Positions 57,470-64,000 of a stretch of 64,000 bases of DNA are shown piece after piece. The stretch comes from Stenotrophomonas sp. SY1 (GTDB lineage: Bacteria; Pseudomonadota; Gammaproteobacteria; Xanthomonadales; Xanthomonadaceae), in the NCBI RefSeq assembly GCF_021202945.1, contig NZ_JAJOYR010000001.1, forward strand, positions 248,001 through 312,000, in the 5' to 3' direction. The number at the start of each line of letters is the position of its first letter. Position 1 is the first letter of the stretch. The position numbers and the translations under genes are program-made. The notes beneath the pieces are model-generated. The model ran no database searches, had not been told where the DNA came from, and saw only the letters and a list, made by a program, of their open reading frames with translations.

Positions 57470-59071
57470 TCATTCCTCCGCAGCACGCCCGCGCACCTGC
57501 TCCCAATCCAGCCCAAACTTCGCCAGATACTTTCGCAGCCGATCCGCATCATTGGTGCTCGCGCGCTGTGTGCGTGACACCGCGAACAGCTCGCGTCCCG
57601 CCGCCGACAGCGAACGCGAACGCAGACACACGCGCACCACGTCCTCCAACTGCACGCGATCAAATCGATCCAGCTCCATCGCCGCATCGCCCATCAATGC
57701 AGTCAATGGCGATGCTTCAGCGCCGCCATGCCACTGCCGACGTAGGCGGCCAATCTCGGCATCCACCTCGTCGGTTCGGATGCGCCCGGCCATGGACAGC
57801 GTCGCCATGCGGACAATACTGGCGCCAAGGTCCCGGAAGTTGCCGCGCCAGGTGGCTTCAGTGCTGGTGGCAAACGCCAGATATCGCGCCCGTGCTTCCA
57901 CGTTGAAGCGCACGCGTTCGTGCTGGTCGCGTGACCAGCGCTCCAGTTCGAACTCCAGATTGGGTTCGATATCCTCGCTGCGCTCGGCCAGGCCGGGCAG
58001 CTGATACGTCCACAAGTTCAGCCGCGCCAGCAGGTCCTCGCGAAAACGACCCTGGCGGACATCATCCTGCAGGTCGCGGTTGGTACCGGCAATCAGCTGG
58101 AAGTCGCTTTCCACCTCGCGGTCGCTGCCGACCGGCAGGAAGCGCTTTTCTTCCAGGGCGCGCAACAGCATCGCCTGCTCGTCGGCACCCAGTTCGCCAA
58201 TCTCATCCAGGAACAGCAGGCCCTTGTCGGCCGAGCGCAGCAGGCCGGCGCGGTCGCTGCTGGCGCCGGTGTAGGCGCCTTTGGTGTGGCCGAACAGCGT
58301 GCTCATCGCGCCATCGCCACGCAGCGTGGCGCAGTTCACTTCGACGAAGCGGCCCGGCAACTGGTGCTTGTTCTTCTTCAGTTCGAATACGCGCTTGGCC
58401 AGCTGGCTCTTGCCGGCGCCGGTCGGTCCCATCAACAGCATCGGGGCGCGCGAGCGGGTGGCCACGGTTTCAATCTGCTCAATCATCCGGTTGAACGCCG
58501 GGTTGCGGGTGGCGATGCCGCTCTTGAGCAGGTCGCGGTCCTGTAGCTGTTGCTGGGCAAAGCGCTGGGCGATGTGGTCGTAGCGCGACAAGTCCAGGTC
58601 GATCACCGCGTAGCTGCCCGCATCGCCGCTGATCTGCTTGCGCGGCGGCGAGGTCTGCAACAGCCGGCCTGGGAAATGGCGGCTTTCGGTCAGCAGGAAC
58701 CAGCAGATCTGGGTGACGTGGGTGCCGGTGGTGATGTGGACATAGTAGTCCTCTTCATCCGGCCGGAATGGGTACTCGGCGAGGAAGTCGTGCAGCCGTG
58801 CATACACGCCTTCGAACTCCCACGGATCAACCAGGTAGTTGTCGTGCAGACGGACCTGCGACTCTGGCGACACCAGTGCCAGATCATCGCTGACCAGGCG
58901 GGCCAGCTTGCCGAAACGGCGCTCGTCCAGCAGCAGTTCCAACCGGTCGAGTTGAAAATCCTCATGCATGCCCAGGGCGACGCTTGGGCGCCACTTCTCC
59001 CAGCGGCCAGGGCCGCTGCCGGCATCGAGTTGGGTGCCGAGCATGCCGAAGACTACCTGTCGCTTGGACAT
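57470..59071 (-). CDS. rtcR: RtcR, sigma-54-dependent activator of the RNA-repair operon
   Basis: A 533-aa bacterial enhancer-binding protein. The N-terminal CARF-like sensory domain (residues 1 to about 180) has the family's VVFGMLGTQLDAG and YYVHITTGTHVTQICWFLLTESR. The AAA+ core carries GPTGAGKSQLAKR (Walker A), TKGAYTGASSDRAG (sigma-54-contacting GAFTGA-type loop) and LLFLDEIGELG (Walker B). A C-terminal DNA-binding region follows. Start 59071 has AGGA seven bases upstream; ATG 59077 sits directly on it. RtcR senses RNA-damage products and activates rtcBA; here the divergent operon it should control also contains rsr and the Y RNAs. Confidence 0.94.
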   Translation of the reverse strand: MSKRQVVFGMLGTQLDAGSGPGRWEKWRPSVALGMHEDFQLDRLELLLDERRFGKLARLVSDDLALVSPESQVRLHDNYLVDPWEFEGVYARLHDFLAEYPFRPDEEDYYVHITTGTHVTQICWFLLTESRHFPGRLLQTSPPRKQISGDAGSYAVIDLDLSRYDHIAQRFAQQQLQDRDLLKSGIATRNPAFNRMIEQIETVATRSRAPMLLMGPTGAGKSQLAKRVFELKKNKHQLPGRFVEVNCATLRGDGAMSTLFGHTKGAYTGASSDRAGLLRSADKGLLFLDEIGELGADEQAMLLRALEEKRFLPVGSDREVESDFQLIAGTNRDLQDDVRQGRFREDLLARLNLWTYQLPGLAERSEDIEPNLEFELERWSRDQHERVRFNVEARARYLAFATSTEATWRGNFRDLGASIVRMATLSMAGRIRTDEVDAEIGRLRRQWHGGAEASPLTALMGDAAMELDRFDRVQLEDVVRVCLRSRSLSAAGRELFAVSRTQRASTNDADRLRKYLAKFGLDWEQVRGRAAEE

Positions 59072-59162
59072 ATCCATTCCTATAAAAAGCGCTTCAAAAG
59101 TATACGAAATTTATTTTTCACGGTGCGTTGGGAGTGGCTGGAAATAGAAAAATATCTTTTAA

Positions 59163-59175
59163 AATCAATCAATTG
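59163..59175 (+). promoter_or_regulatory. Consensus IHF site upstream of rsr
   Basis: AATCAATCAATTG fits WATCAANNNNTTR exactly, within an AT-rich tract (59,140-59,180) and 20 bases upstream of the sigma-54 GG. IHF bending would bring RtcR bound further upstream to the promoter. The overlapping AATCAATTGATT (59167-59178) is a palindrome and could instead be an RtcR site. Confidence 0.65.
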
Positions 59176-59192
59176 ATTCGTTCCATGGAAAG

Positions 59193-59208
59193 TTGGCACG
59201 GGCATTGC
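59193..59208 (+). promoter_or_regulatory. Sigma-54 promoter of the rsr-Y RNA-rtcBA operon
   Basis: TTGGCACGGGCATTGC matches TGGCAC-N5-TTGC with the correct GG-to-GC spacing, about 50 bases upstream of the rsr start. It faces away from rtcR, as expected for an RtcR-dependent promoter. Confidence 0.92.
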
Positions 59209-59257
59209 GTTTATAGGGCCAGGACAAGACGCGGGCATTCCCGCCAAGGAGTACCAG

Positions 59258-60805
59258 ATGGCCAACGCAACCCTTTTCGCTTCCCTGCGTGGTGCGCTGC
59301 TGCCGAAGGCGCAGGCGCGCAACGAGGCCGGTGGACTGGCCTATGCACGTGACCCGCGCACGGCGTTGGCCGTGTTCGCAGCCACCGGCTGCCTCAACAG
59401 CACCTTCTACGGTGATGCCGAGACGCAGCTGGAGCAGGTGCTGGCGCTGTGCAACGGGGTCGATGCCGACTTCGTCGCCCGCACCGCGGTGTACGCGCAT
59501 ACCGTTGCCCACATGAAGGACATGCCGGCGTTGCTGCTGGCGACGCTGAGCGTGCGCGATGGCGCGGCATTCGCCGCCGCCTTCCCGCAGGTGATCGACA
59601 ACGGCCGCATGCTGCGCACGTTCGTGCAGATCATGCGCAGCGGCCAGGTTGGGCGTCGCTCGCTGGGCTCGTTGCCGAAGCGCATGCTTCGCCAGTGGCT
59701 GGAGCAGGCTTCGCCGAAGGCGATCATCCGCGCCGCGATCGGTCAGCAACCGTCGCTGGCCGACGTGATTCGCATGGTCCACCCGAAGCCGCAGGACGCT
59801 GCGCGCGAAGCGCTGTATGCCTGGGTGATCGGGCGGCCATACGACGAGGCGCTGTTGCCGGAGGAGTTGCAGGTCTACGAAGCGTTCAAGCGCGACCAGC
59901 GAGCTGCGTTGCCGGACCTGCCGTTCCAGTACTACACCGCGCTGCCGCTGGACACCGTGCAGTGGGCGACATTGGCACGCAATTCGTCATGGCAACAGCT
60001 GCGCATGAACCTCAACACCTTCGCGCGTCATGGGGTGTTCGAGGATCCGGCGATGGTGGAGGTGGTAGCAGCCAAGCTGCGTGATCCGCTGCTGATTGCG
60101 CGTTCGCGGGTGCTGCCTTACCAGCTGCTGATGGCCTATCACGCTGCCTCCGCGTTGCCGCGTCCGATCCTGGATGCGCTGCAGGATGCGATGGAAGTCG
60201 CTACCGCATCGGTGCCGACGGTGCAGGGCAAGGTGGTGGTCGCGGTGGACGTCTCCGGATCGATGCAGTCGCCGGTTACCGGCTATCGCAAGGGTGCCAC
60301 GACGGCTGCGCGCTGCGTGGACGTTGCGGCACTGATCGCGGCCTGCGTGCTGCGCGGTCATCCGCAGGCGGAAGTGCTGCCGTTTGATACGAAGGTGCGT
60401 CCACAGCAGTTGAACCCGCGTGACAGCGTGATGACCCTGGCGCGCCAGTTGGCCATCAATGGCGGCGGAACGGCGGTGAGCACGCCACTGGCGTATCTCA
60501 ACCGCAGGCGCGCGGAGGTGGATCTGCTGGTGCTGGTATCCGACAACGAGAGTTGGCGTGACACCCGTGGCAGCGGTGCGACCGCGACCATGCGCGAGTG
60601 GGCCGCGCTGAAGGCGCGTTGCCCGCAAGCACAACTGGTCTGCATCGACCTGCAGCCGGTGGCCACCAGTCAGACGGTGGAGCGTGAGGATGTGCTGCAC
60701 GTCGGTGGCTTCAGCGATGCGGTGTTCGAGCTGCTGGCCGATGCCAGCCTGCCGCCCGACCAGCGCCCGCGCTGGGTGGAGAGGATCACCGCCATGCCCT
60801 TGTAA
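59258..60805 (+). CDS. rsr: Rsr, bacterial Ro60 orthologue (TROVE plus vWA)
   Basis: A 515-aa ring-shaped RNA-binding protein. Residues 1 to about 310 are a TROVE HEAT-repeat ring (GGLAYARDPRTALAVFAATGCLNSTFYGDAE, RTAVYAHTVAHMKDMPALLLA, LRTFVQIMRSGQVGRRSLGS). From about 325 a von Willebrand A domain has an intact MIDAS (VVVAVDVSGSMQS). Ro60 proteins bind misfolded RNA ends in the ring and Y RNAs on the outside; bacterial Rsr links with exoribonucleases. AAGGAG lies seven bases before the ATG. The Y-RNA array follows directly and rtcBA is beyond it. Confidence 0.95.
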   Translation: MANATLFASLRGALLPKAQARNEAGGLAYARDPRTALAVFAATGCLNSTFYGDAETQLEQVLALCNGVDADFVARTAVYAHTVAHMKDMPALLLATLSVRDGAAFAAAFPQVIDNGRMLRTFVQIMRSGQVGRRSLGSLPKRMLRQWLEQASPKAIIRAAIGQQPSLADVIRMVHPKPQDAAREALYAWVIGRPYDEALLPEELQVYEAFKRDQRAALPDLPFQYYTALPLDTVQWATLARNSSWQQLRMNLNTFARHGVFEDPAMVEVVAAKLRDPLLIARSRVLPYQLLMAYHAASALPRPILDALQDAMEVATASVPTVQGKVVVAVDVSGSMQSPVTGYRKGATTAARCVDVAALIAACVLRGHPQAEVLPFDTKVRPQQLNPRDSVMTLARQLAINGGGTAVSTPLAYLNRRRAEVDLLVLVSDNESWRDTRGSGATATMREWAALKARCPQAQLVCIDLQPVATSQTVEREDVLHVGGFSDAVFELLADASLPPDQRPRWVERITAMPL

Positions 60806-60832
60806 AGACGACATGGAAGTCGTCGCAATGAT

Positions 60833-60860
60833 GCCCGGCTGGCAATGGGGCCAGCCGGGC
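60833..60860 (+). promoter_or_regulatory. Hairpin between rsr and the Y-RNA array
   Basis: GCCCGGCTGG (60833-60842) pairs perfectly with CCAGCCGGGC (60851-60860), preceded by GACGAC/GTCGTC (60807-60824). There is no T-tail, so it more likely protects the rsr message after processing than terminates it. CATATGCATATG, a perfect palindrome, follows at 60877-60888. Confidence 0.6.
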
Positions 60861-60887
60861 CCGGACAACAGGATTTCATATGCATAT

Positions 60888-60970
60888 GGAAGAAGGCGGA
60901 TGCCGGTCTGACTACATCGATTACCCGGGCGCGAATCCGGGAGTCAGGCCAACCCTTGCCACCTGCTTCC
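60888..60970 (+). ncRNA. Y-RNA-like unit 0 (T-arm only)
   Basis: An 83-nt fold. GGAAG (60888-60892) pairs with CTTCC (60966-60970) and continues with AGG/CCT and GG/CC after single mismatches. GGTCTGACT (60905-60913) pairs with AGTCAGGCC (60942-60950). The tip is a T-arm-like hairpin CCCGG-GCGCGAAT-CCGGG (60924-60941). There is no D-arm. It has GATGCCGG...GACTAC where the other units have GAATGCC...GAACTAC, so it is the most divergent member. Probably a minimal Rsr-binding Y RNA. Confidence 0.7.
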
Positions 60971-60981
60971 ATCCCTTCAAT

Positions 60982-61153
60982 GTCGGTGTGCACGAATGCC
61001 GACGGAACTACAGCCTGTCACGCTCCAGGTCGCGGGTTCGAATCCCGCCCGCCGCAGCCATGCGTCGGTAGCTCAGTGGTTAGAGCAGGAACGCTGCACC
61101 GCCATCGTGGCGTTGCAGCGAAACGTTCCGTCACTCTTGTCATGCACAGCGGC
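60982..61153 (+). ncRNA. Y RNA unit 1 with permuted tRNA-like module (YrlA type)
   Basis: The closing stem GTCGGTGTGCA (60982-60992) pairs with TGCACAGCGGC (61143-61153) with one mismatch. The second stem GACGGAAC (61001-61008) pairs perfectly with GTTCCGTC (61125-61132). Inside is a tRNA-like module in permuted order: T-arm GCGGG-TTCGAAT-CCCGC (61032-61048), acceptor 3' strand CCGCCGC (61049-61055), loop AGCCAT, acceptor 5' strand GCGTCGG (61062-61068, six of seven pairs), TA, and D-arm GCTC-AGTGGTTA-GAGC (61071-61086). An extra hairpin CGCTGCA/TGCAGCG follows. The conserved GAATGCC...GGAACTAC lies in the Ro-binding region. Confidence 0.88.
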
Positions 61154-61196
61154 ACCCGTCGCAAAGCTTCATGCGGAAGCATGAGGTTGCTTCAAT

Positions 61197-61337
61197 GTCG
61201 GCACGCAGGAATGCCGAAGGAACTACAGCCATTGACGCTCCGTGTCGCGGGTTCGAATCCCGCCCATCGCCGCAACGCGGTGGTAGCTCAGTCCGGTAGA
61301 GCAGGATGTTCCTTCAACCCTCGTCGTGCGCGTCGGC
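61197..61337 (+). ncRNA. Y RNA unit 2 with permuted tRNA-like module (YrlA type)
   Basis: Closing stem GTCGGCACGCA (61197-61207) pairs with TGCGCGTCGGC (61327-61337), one mismatch. GAAGGAAC (61216-61223) pairs perfectly with GTTCCTTC (61308-61315). T-arm GCGGG-TTCGAAT-CCCGC is at 61247-61263, acceptor 3' strand CCATCGC at 61264-61270, loop CGCAAC and acceptor 5' strand GCGGTGG at 61277-61283 (seven pairs, one G-U). TA and D-arm GCTC-AGTCCGGTA-GAGC (61286-61302) complete it. This is the cleanest module: D- and T-loops have the residues that dock in real tRNA. Confidence 0.9.
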
Positions 61338-61357
61338 ACCCCCAGCAAGCGTTGCAT

Positions 61358-61480
61358 GCGGTGAATGCCGGTGGAACTACATTGGTAAGCCCTTCGGGGT
61401 CGTCCGGGTTCGAATCCCGGGAGCAACGTTGGGCCTCTGGCCTGATGTTGCTGAAAGGTTCCATCACCCTTTGTCACCGC
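61358..61480 (+). ncRNA. Y-RNA-like unit 3 (T-arm, no D-arm)
   Basis: Closing stem GCGGTGA (61358-61364) pairs perfectly with TCACCGC (61474-61480). GGTGGAAC (61370-61377) pairs with GTTCCATC (61458-61465) with one G-U. T-arm CCGGG-TTCGAAT-CCCGG is at 61404-61420, preceded by a GCCC-TTCG-GGGT hairpin. The acceptor-like GAGCAAC (61421-61427) pairs with GTTGCTG (61447-61453), but the D-arm is replaced by a GGCC-TCT-GGCC hairpin. CCTTTTAAG follows the closing stem. It ends the array 36 bases before rtcB. Confidence 0.8.
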
Positions 61481-61515
61481 ACCTTTTAAGATTTCGAAAT
61501 GACAGGAACATCATC

Positions 61516-62742
61516 ATGAGCAATATCAACTACAACGTCATCCAGCAGCCAGGTGCGGCGCCGATCAAGCTGTGGACGCGCGGCGTGCCGCTGGAAGACC
61601 AGGCCCGTGAGCAGTTGCAGAACATCGCGCGGCTGCCGTTCATCCACAAGTGGGTGGCGGTGATGCCGGACGTGCATCTGGGCAAGGGCGCGACCGTGGG
61701 GTCGGTGGTACCGACCATCGGCGCGATCATCCCGGCGGCAGTCGGCGTGGATATCGGCTGCGGCATGATCGCCACCCGTACCACGCTCACCGCCAGCGAT
61801 CTGCCGGACAACCTGTCGCAGCTGCGCAGCGCGATCGAACGTGCCGTGCCGCACGGCCGCAGCGTGGGCCGCGGCGGACGCGACAAGGGTAGCTGGGACA
61901 CGCCGCCGGAGCTGGCGATCGAAGGTTGGTCACAGCTGGTGGCCGACTTCGAGCTGATCTGCGAGCGCCATCCCAAGCTGAAGAACACCAACAACCTCAA
62001 GCACCTGGGAACGCTGGGGACGGGGAACCACTTCGTCGAGGTGTGCTTGGACGAGGAGCAGCGTGTGTGGTTCATGCTGCACTCCGGCTCGCGTGGCGTA
62101 GGCAATGCCATCGGCACCTACTTCATCGAACTGGCCAAGCAGGAAATGCGTCGCTGGATGATCAACCTGCCCGACCAGGATCTGGCTTACCTGCCCGAGG
62201 GCAGCGTGCATTACGGTGACTATGTATTCGCGGTGGACTGGGCGCAGCGCTTCGCGCGCATGAACCGCGAGATCATGATGCGCAACGTGGTCGCCGCGGC
62301 GCGCACGGTGATCGGCAAGCCGTTCCAGGCGCAGGCCGAGGCGGTCAACTGCCACCACAACTACGTCAACCGCGAGCACCACTTCGGCAAGGACGTGCTG
62401 GTTACCCGCAAGGGGGCGGTGAGTGCGCGCAAGGGCGAGATGGGCATCATTCCCGGCAGCATGGGGGCCAAGAGCTTCATCGTGCGCGGGCTGGGCAACG
62501 AGGACAGCTTCCACAGCTGTAGCCACGGCGCCGGCCGCGTGATGAGCCGCACCCAGGCGCGCAAGCTGATCAGCGTTGATGACCACATCAAGGCCACCGC
62601 GCACGTGGAATGCCGCAAGGATGCCGAGGTGGTGGACGAGTCGCCGGCCGCGTACAAGCCGATCGAGGCGGTGATGGAAGCGCAGCGCGACCTGGTGGAG
62701 ATCATGCACACCCTGCGCCAGGTGGTATGCGTTAAGGGATGA
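61516..62742 (+). CDS. rtcB: RNA-splicing ligase RtcB
   Basis: A 408-aa GTP- and Mn-dependent ligase that joins 2',3'-cyclic phosphate (or 3'-phosphate) RNA ends to 5'-OH ends, same length as E. coli RtcB. Metal-binding and catalytic blocks: MPDVHLGKGATVGSV, VGVDIGCGMIA, GTLGTGNHFVEV, LHSGSRGVGN, NCHHNYV and the guanylylated His in HSCSHGAGRVMSRTQA. It starts 36 bases after the Y-RNA array on the same strand and is followed by rtcA after a hairpin. Confidence 0.97.
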   Translation: MSNINYNVIQQPGAAPIKLWTRGVPLEDQAREQLQNIARLPFIHKWVAVMPDVHLGKGATVGSVVPTIGAIIPAAVGVDIGCGMIATRTTLTASDLPDNLSQLRSAIERAVPHGRSVGRGGRDKGSWDTPPELAIEGWSQLVADFELICERHPKLKNTNNLKHLGTLGTGNHFVEVCLDEEQRVWFMLHSGSRGVGNAIGTYFIELAKQEMRRWMINLPDQDLAYLPEGSVHYGDYVFAVDWAQRFARMNREIMMRNVVAAARTVIGKPFQAQAEAVNCHHNYVNREHHFGKDVLVTRKGAVSARKGEMGIIPGSMGAKSFIVRGLGNEDSFHSCSHGAGRVMSRTQARKLISVDDHIKATAHVECRKDAEVVDESPAAYKPIEAVMEAQRDLVEIMHTLRQVVCVKG

Positions 62743-62750
62743 ATACGATG

Positions 62751-62774
62751 GCCCTGCCGTGCATGCGGCAGGGC
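62751..62774 (+). promoter_or_regulatory. Hairpin between rtcB and rtcA
   Basis: GCCCTGCCG (62751-62759), loop TGCATG, CGGCAGGGC (62766-62774): nine perfect pairs, no T-tail. It lies 19 bases before rtcA and could set the ratio of ligase to cyclase by limiting read-through or shielding an RNA end. Confidence 0.65.
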
Positions 62775-62793
62775 GTCTAAGGAAGGCAACACA

Positions 62794-63810
62794 ATGGACA
62801 TGATTGAGATCGATGGAACCCTGGGCGGGGGGCAGCTGCTGCGCTCCGCGCTTACCTTGAGCCTGTGCACCGGCATTGGCTTCACCATGCAGGACATCCG
62901 GGCCACGCGTGCGCGCCCGGGCTTGATGCGCCAGCACCTGACAGCAGTGAACGCTGCGGCGCGGGTCGGCAATGGAACGGCCGCTGGCGCGGCACTGGGT
63001 GCCACCACGCTGCGCTTCGTGCCCGGTGCGGTACAGGCCGGTGACTACCATTTCGCCATCGGCAGCGCCGGCTCGGCAACGCTGGTGTTGCAGACCCTGT
63101 TGCCTGCGTTGTGGCAGGCACCCGCGCCGTCTCGGCTGCGACTGGAAGGGGGGACGCACAATCCGCTGGCACCCAGCGCTGATTTCATCAGCGCGTGCTA
63201 TCTGCCGGCATTGGCGCGGATGGGCGTCCAGGTGAATTTGCAGTTGCACCAGTACGGTTTCCATCCGGCCGGAGGTGGTGTTCTGGAAGCGGCCGTGCTG
63301 CCGTGCGCGGCCTTGTCGCCATGCAGCTTCGACCAGCGTGGGCCGCTGCAGTCCGTGGAGGCGAGCGTGCTGATGTCCGGGCTGCCTGCGGCAATCGGTC
63401 AGCGTGAGCTGGATGTGCTGGCCAGCCGGCTGGGTGTCCCGGCGCATCCGCGTCAGATACGGATGGTGCGGCCGGCGTTGGGGCCGGGAAATGTGGCCGC
63501 AGTGACGGTGCAGCATGGAGATCATGTGGAACTGTTCGACAGCCACGGCGAGCGTGGCGTGTCGGCCGAACAGGTTGCCGGGCGACTGGCCGATGCGGTG
63601 CAGCAGTATCTGCGAGGCACGGCATGTGTTGGCGAGCACCTGTCCGACCAGTTGCTGCTGCCAATGGCATTGGCCGGCGCCGGCAGCTTCACCACACGGG
63701 CCATCAGTGAGCACCTGCGCAGCAATGCGCGGTTGATCGAGAAATTCCTGCCGGTGGAGTTCGACTGGCAGGCATGCGCTGACGGCTGGCAGGTAAGGGT
63801 CGCCCACTGA
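62794..63810 (+). CDS. rtcA: RNA 3'-terminal phosphate cyclase RtcA
   Basis: A 338-aa ATP-dependent cyclase that turns a 3'-phosphate RNA end into a 2',3'-cyclic phosphate, giving RtcB a fresh substrate. Seen: IDGTLGGGQLLRSALTLSL, RARPGLMRQHLTAVNA, RGPLQSVEA, and the nucleotidylated His in GEHLSDQLLLPMALA. Length matches E. coli RtcA. Last gene of the RtcR-controlled operon. Confidence 0.96.
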   Translation: MDMIEIDGTLGGGQLLRSALTLSLCTGIGFTMQDIRATRARPGLMRQHLTAVNAAARVGNGTAAGAALGATTLRFVPGAVQAGDYHFAIGSAGSATLVLQTLLPALWQAPAPSRLRLEGGTHNPLAPSADFISACYLPALARMGVQVNLQLHQYGFHPAGGGVLEAAVLPCAALSPCSFDQRGPLQSVEASVLMSGLPAAIGQRELDVLASRLGVPAHPRQIRMVRPALGPGNVAAVTVQHGDHVELFDSHGERGVSAEQVAGRLADAVQQYLRGTACVGEHLSDQLLLPMALAGAGSFTTRAISEHLRSNARLIEKFLPVEFDWQACADGWQVRVAH

Positions 63811-63901
63811 GGCGCAGCAGTCCGATTGATTCGGCTCAATGCACTGCGGCAACATCGGGTGTGCAATGGTTACTGTCTACCCTTCACACCGGAGAACTGC
63901 C

Positions 63902-64000
63902 ATGTACAAGCGCATCCTGATTGCCACCGATGGTTCCGATCTCTCCGCCAAGGGCCTGCAGAAGGGCCTTGAGCTGGCCGCCCAGTTGGGCGCCCATGCC
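63902..64000 (+). CDS. Universal stress protein (UspA family), partial
   Basis: The first 33 codons run off the right edge: MYKRILIATDGSDLSAKGLQ and on to GLELAAQLGAHA, the standard UspA start with the nucleotide-site Asp in ATDGS. GGAG lies seven bases before the ATG. It is about 90 bases after rtcA and likely has its own promoter. Confidence 0.88.
   Translation, partial: MYKRILIATDGSDLSAKGLQKGLELAAQLGAHA

Noticed and set aside
61032-61302. Ordinary tRNA genes suggested by GGTAGCTCAG...GAGC and GGTTCGAATCCC motifs
   Set aside because: The T-arm always comes before the D-arm of the matching acceptor strand, there is no anticodon arm between D-arm and next T-arm, and no encoded amino-acid identity; the permuted Y-RNA reading explains the pairing.
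60845-61489. Open frames through the rsr-rtcB spacer
   Set aside because: They run across the RNA stems, have no ribosome sites and show no protein-like composition.

Overview
The window looks like chromosomal DNA of a Xanthomonadaceae bacterium, most likely Stenotrophomonas. This is inferred from the high GC content, the gene families, a GTAG-headed REP palindrome of the SMAG type near 8.0 kb, and many short intergenic palindromes of the kind common in this family. The two ends cut genes: a GH127-like glycosidase at the left and a universal stress protein at the right.

Layout. 0.0-12.4 kb, all minus strand: a glycan or sugar-acid utilisation region (GH127-like glycosidase, a barrel protein fused to a formylglycine-enzyme-like domain, ribokinase-type kinase, serine hydrolase, TonB-dependent receptor, LysR regulator, a beta-propeller/sodium-symporter fusion, CitE-like lyase). 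12.8-18.0 kb: acid phosphatase lipoprotein and a signalling cluster (MASE1-type histidine kinase, AraC regulator, NarL-type response regulator, lone receiver). 18.1-33.3 kb: envelope region with a sulfatase and its formylglycine-generating enzyme, DUF4136 and SYLF lipoproteins, an Omp85-type barrel, a patatin autotransporter, and two divergent copies of a module made of an outer-membrane channel, a DUF2092 protein and a low-complexity protein with a conserved C-terminus. 33.8-41.2 kb: housekeeping (xthA, glsB-like, PPTase, rsmG, parAB) followed by epimerase, glycosyltransferase and LAB_N genes. 41.3-50.3 kb: DUF885 protein, His-rich protein, CzcCBA heavy-metal efflux and a CDF transporter. 50.4-57.3 kb: TonB-C-like protein, rpmB-rpmG, FAD protein, rhombosortase with its lipoprotein target, uvrD and a small phosphatase.

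57.5-63.8 kb is the most striking part: an RNA-repair/Ro locus. RtcR faces a sigma-54 promoter with a consensus IHF site. That promoter reads into rsr (Ro60 orthologue), then a non-coding stretch that folds into four Y-RNA-like units, then rtcB (RNA ligase) and rtcA (RNA cyclase). Two of the Y RNAs carry complete circularly permuted tRNA-like modules in which the T-arm precedes the D-arm; the other two keep only the T-arm. Base-pair covariation among the units supports the folds.

All domain and family names come from reading the sequence; no database search was run. Start codons were moved from the longest open frame wherever a Shine-Dalgarno sequence or signal peptide argued for it, and each entry says so.
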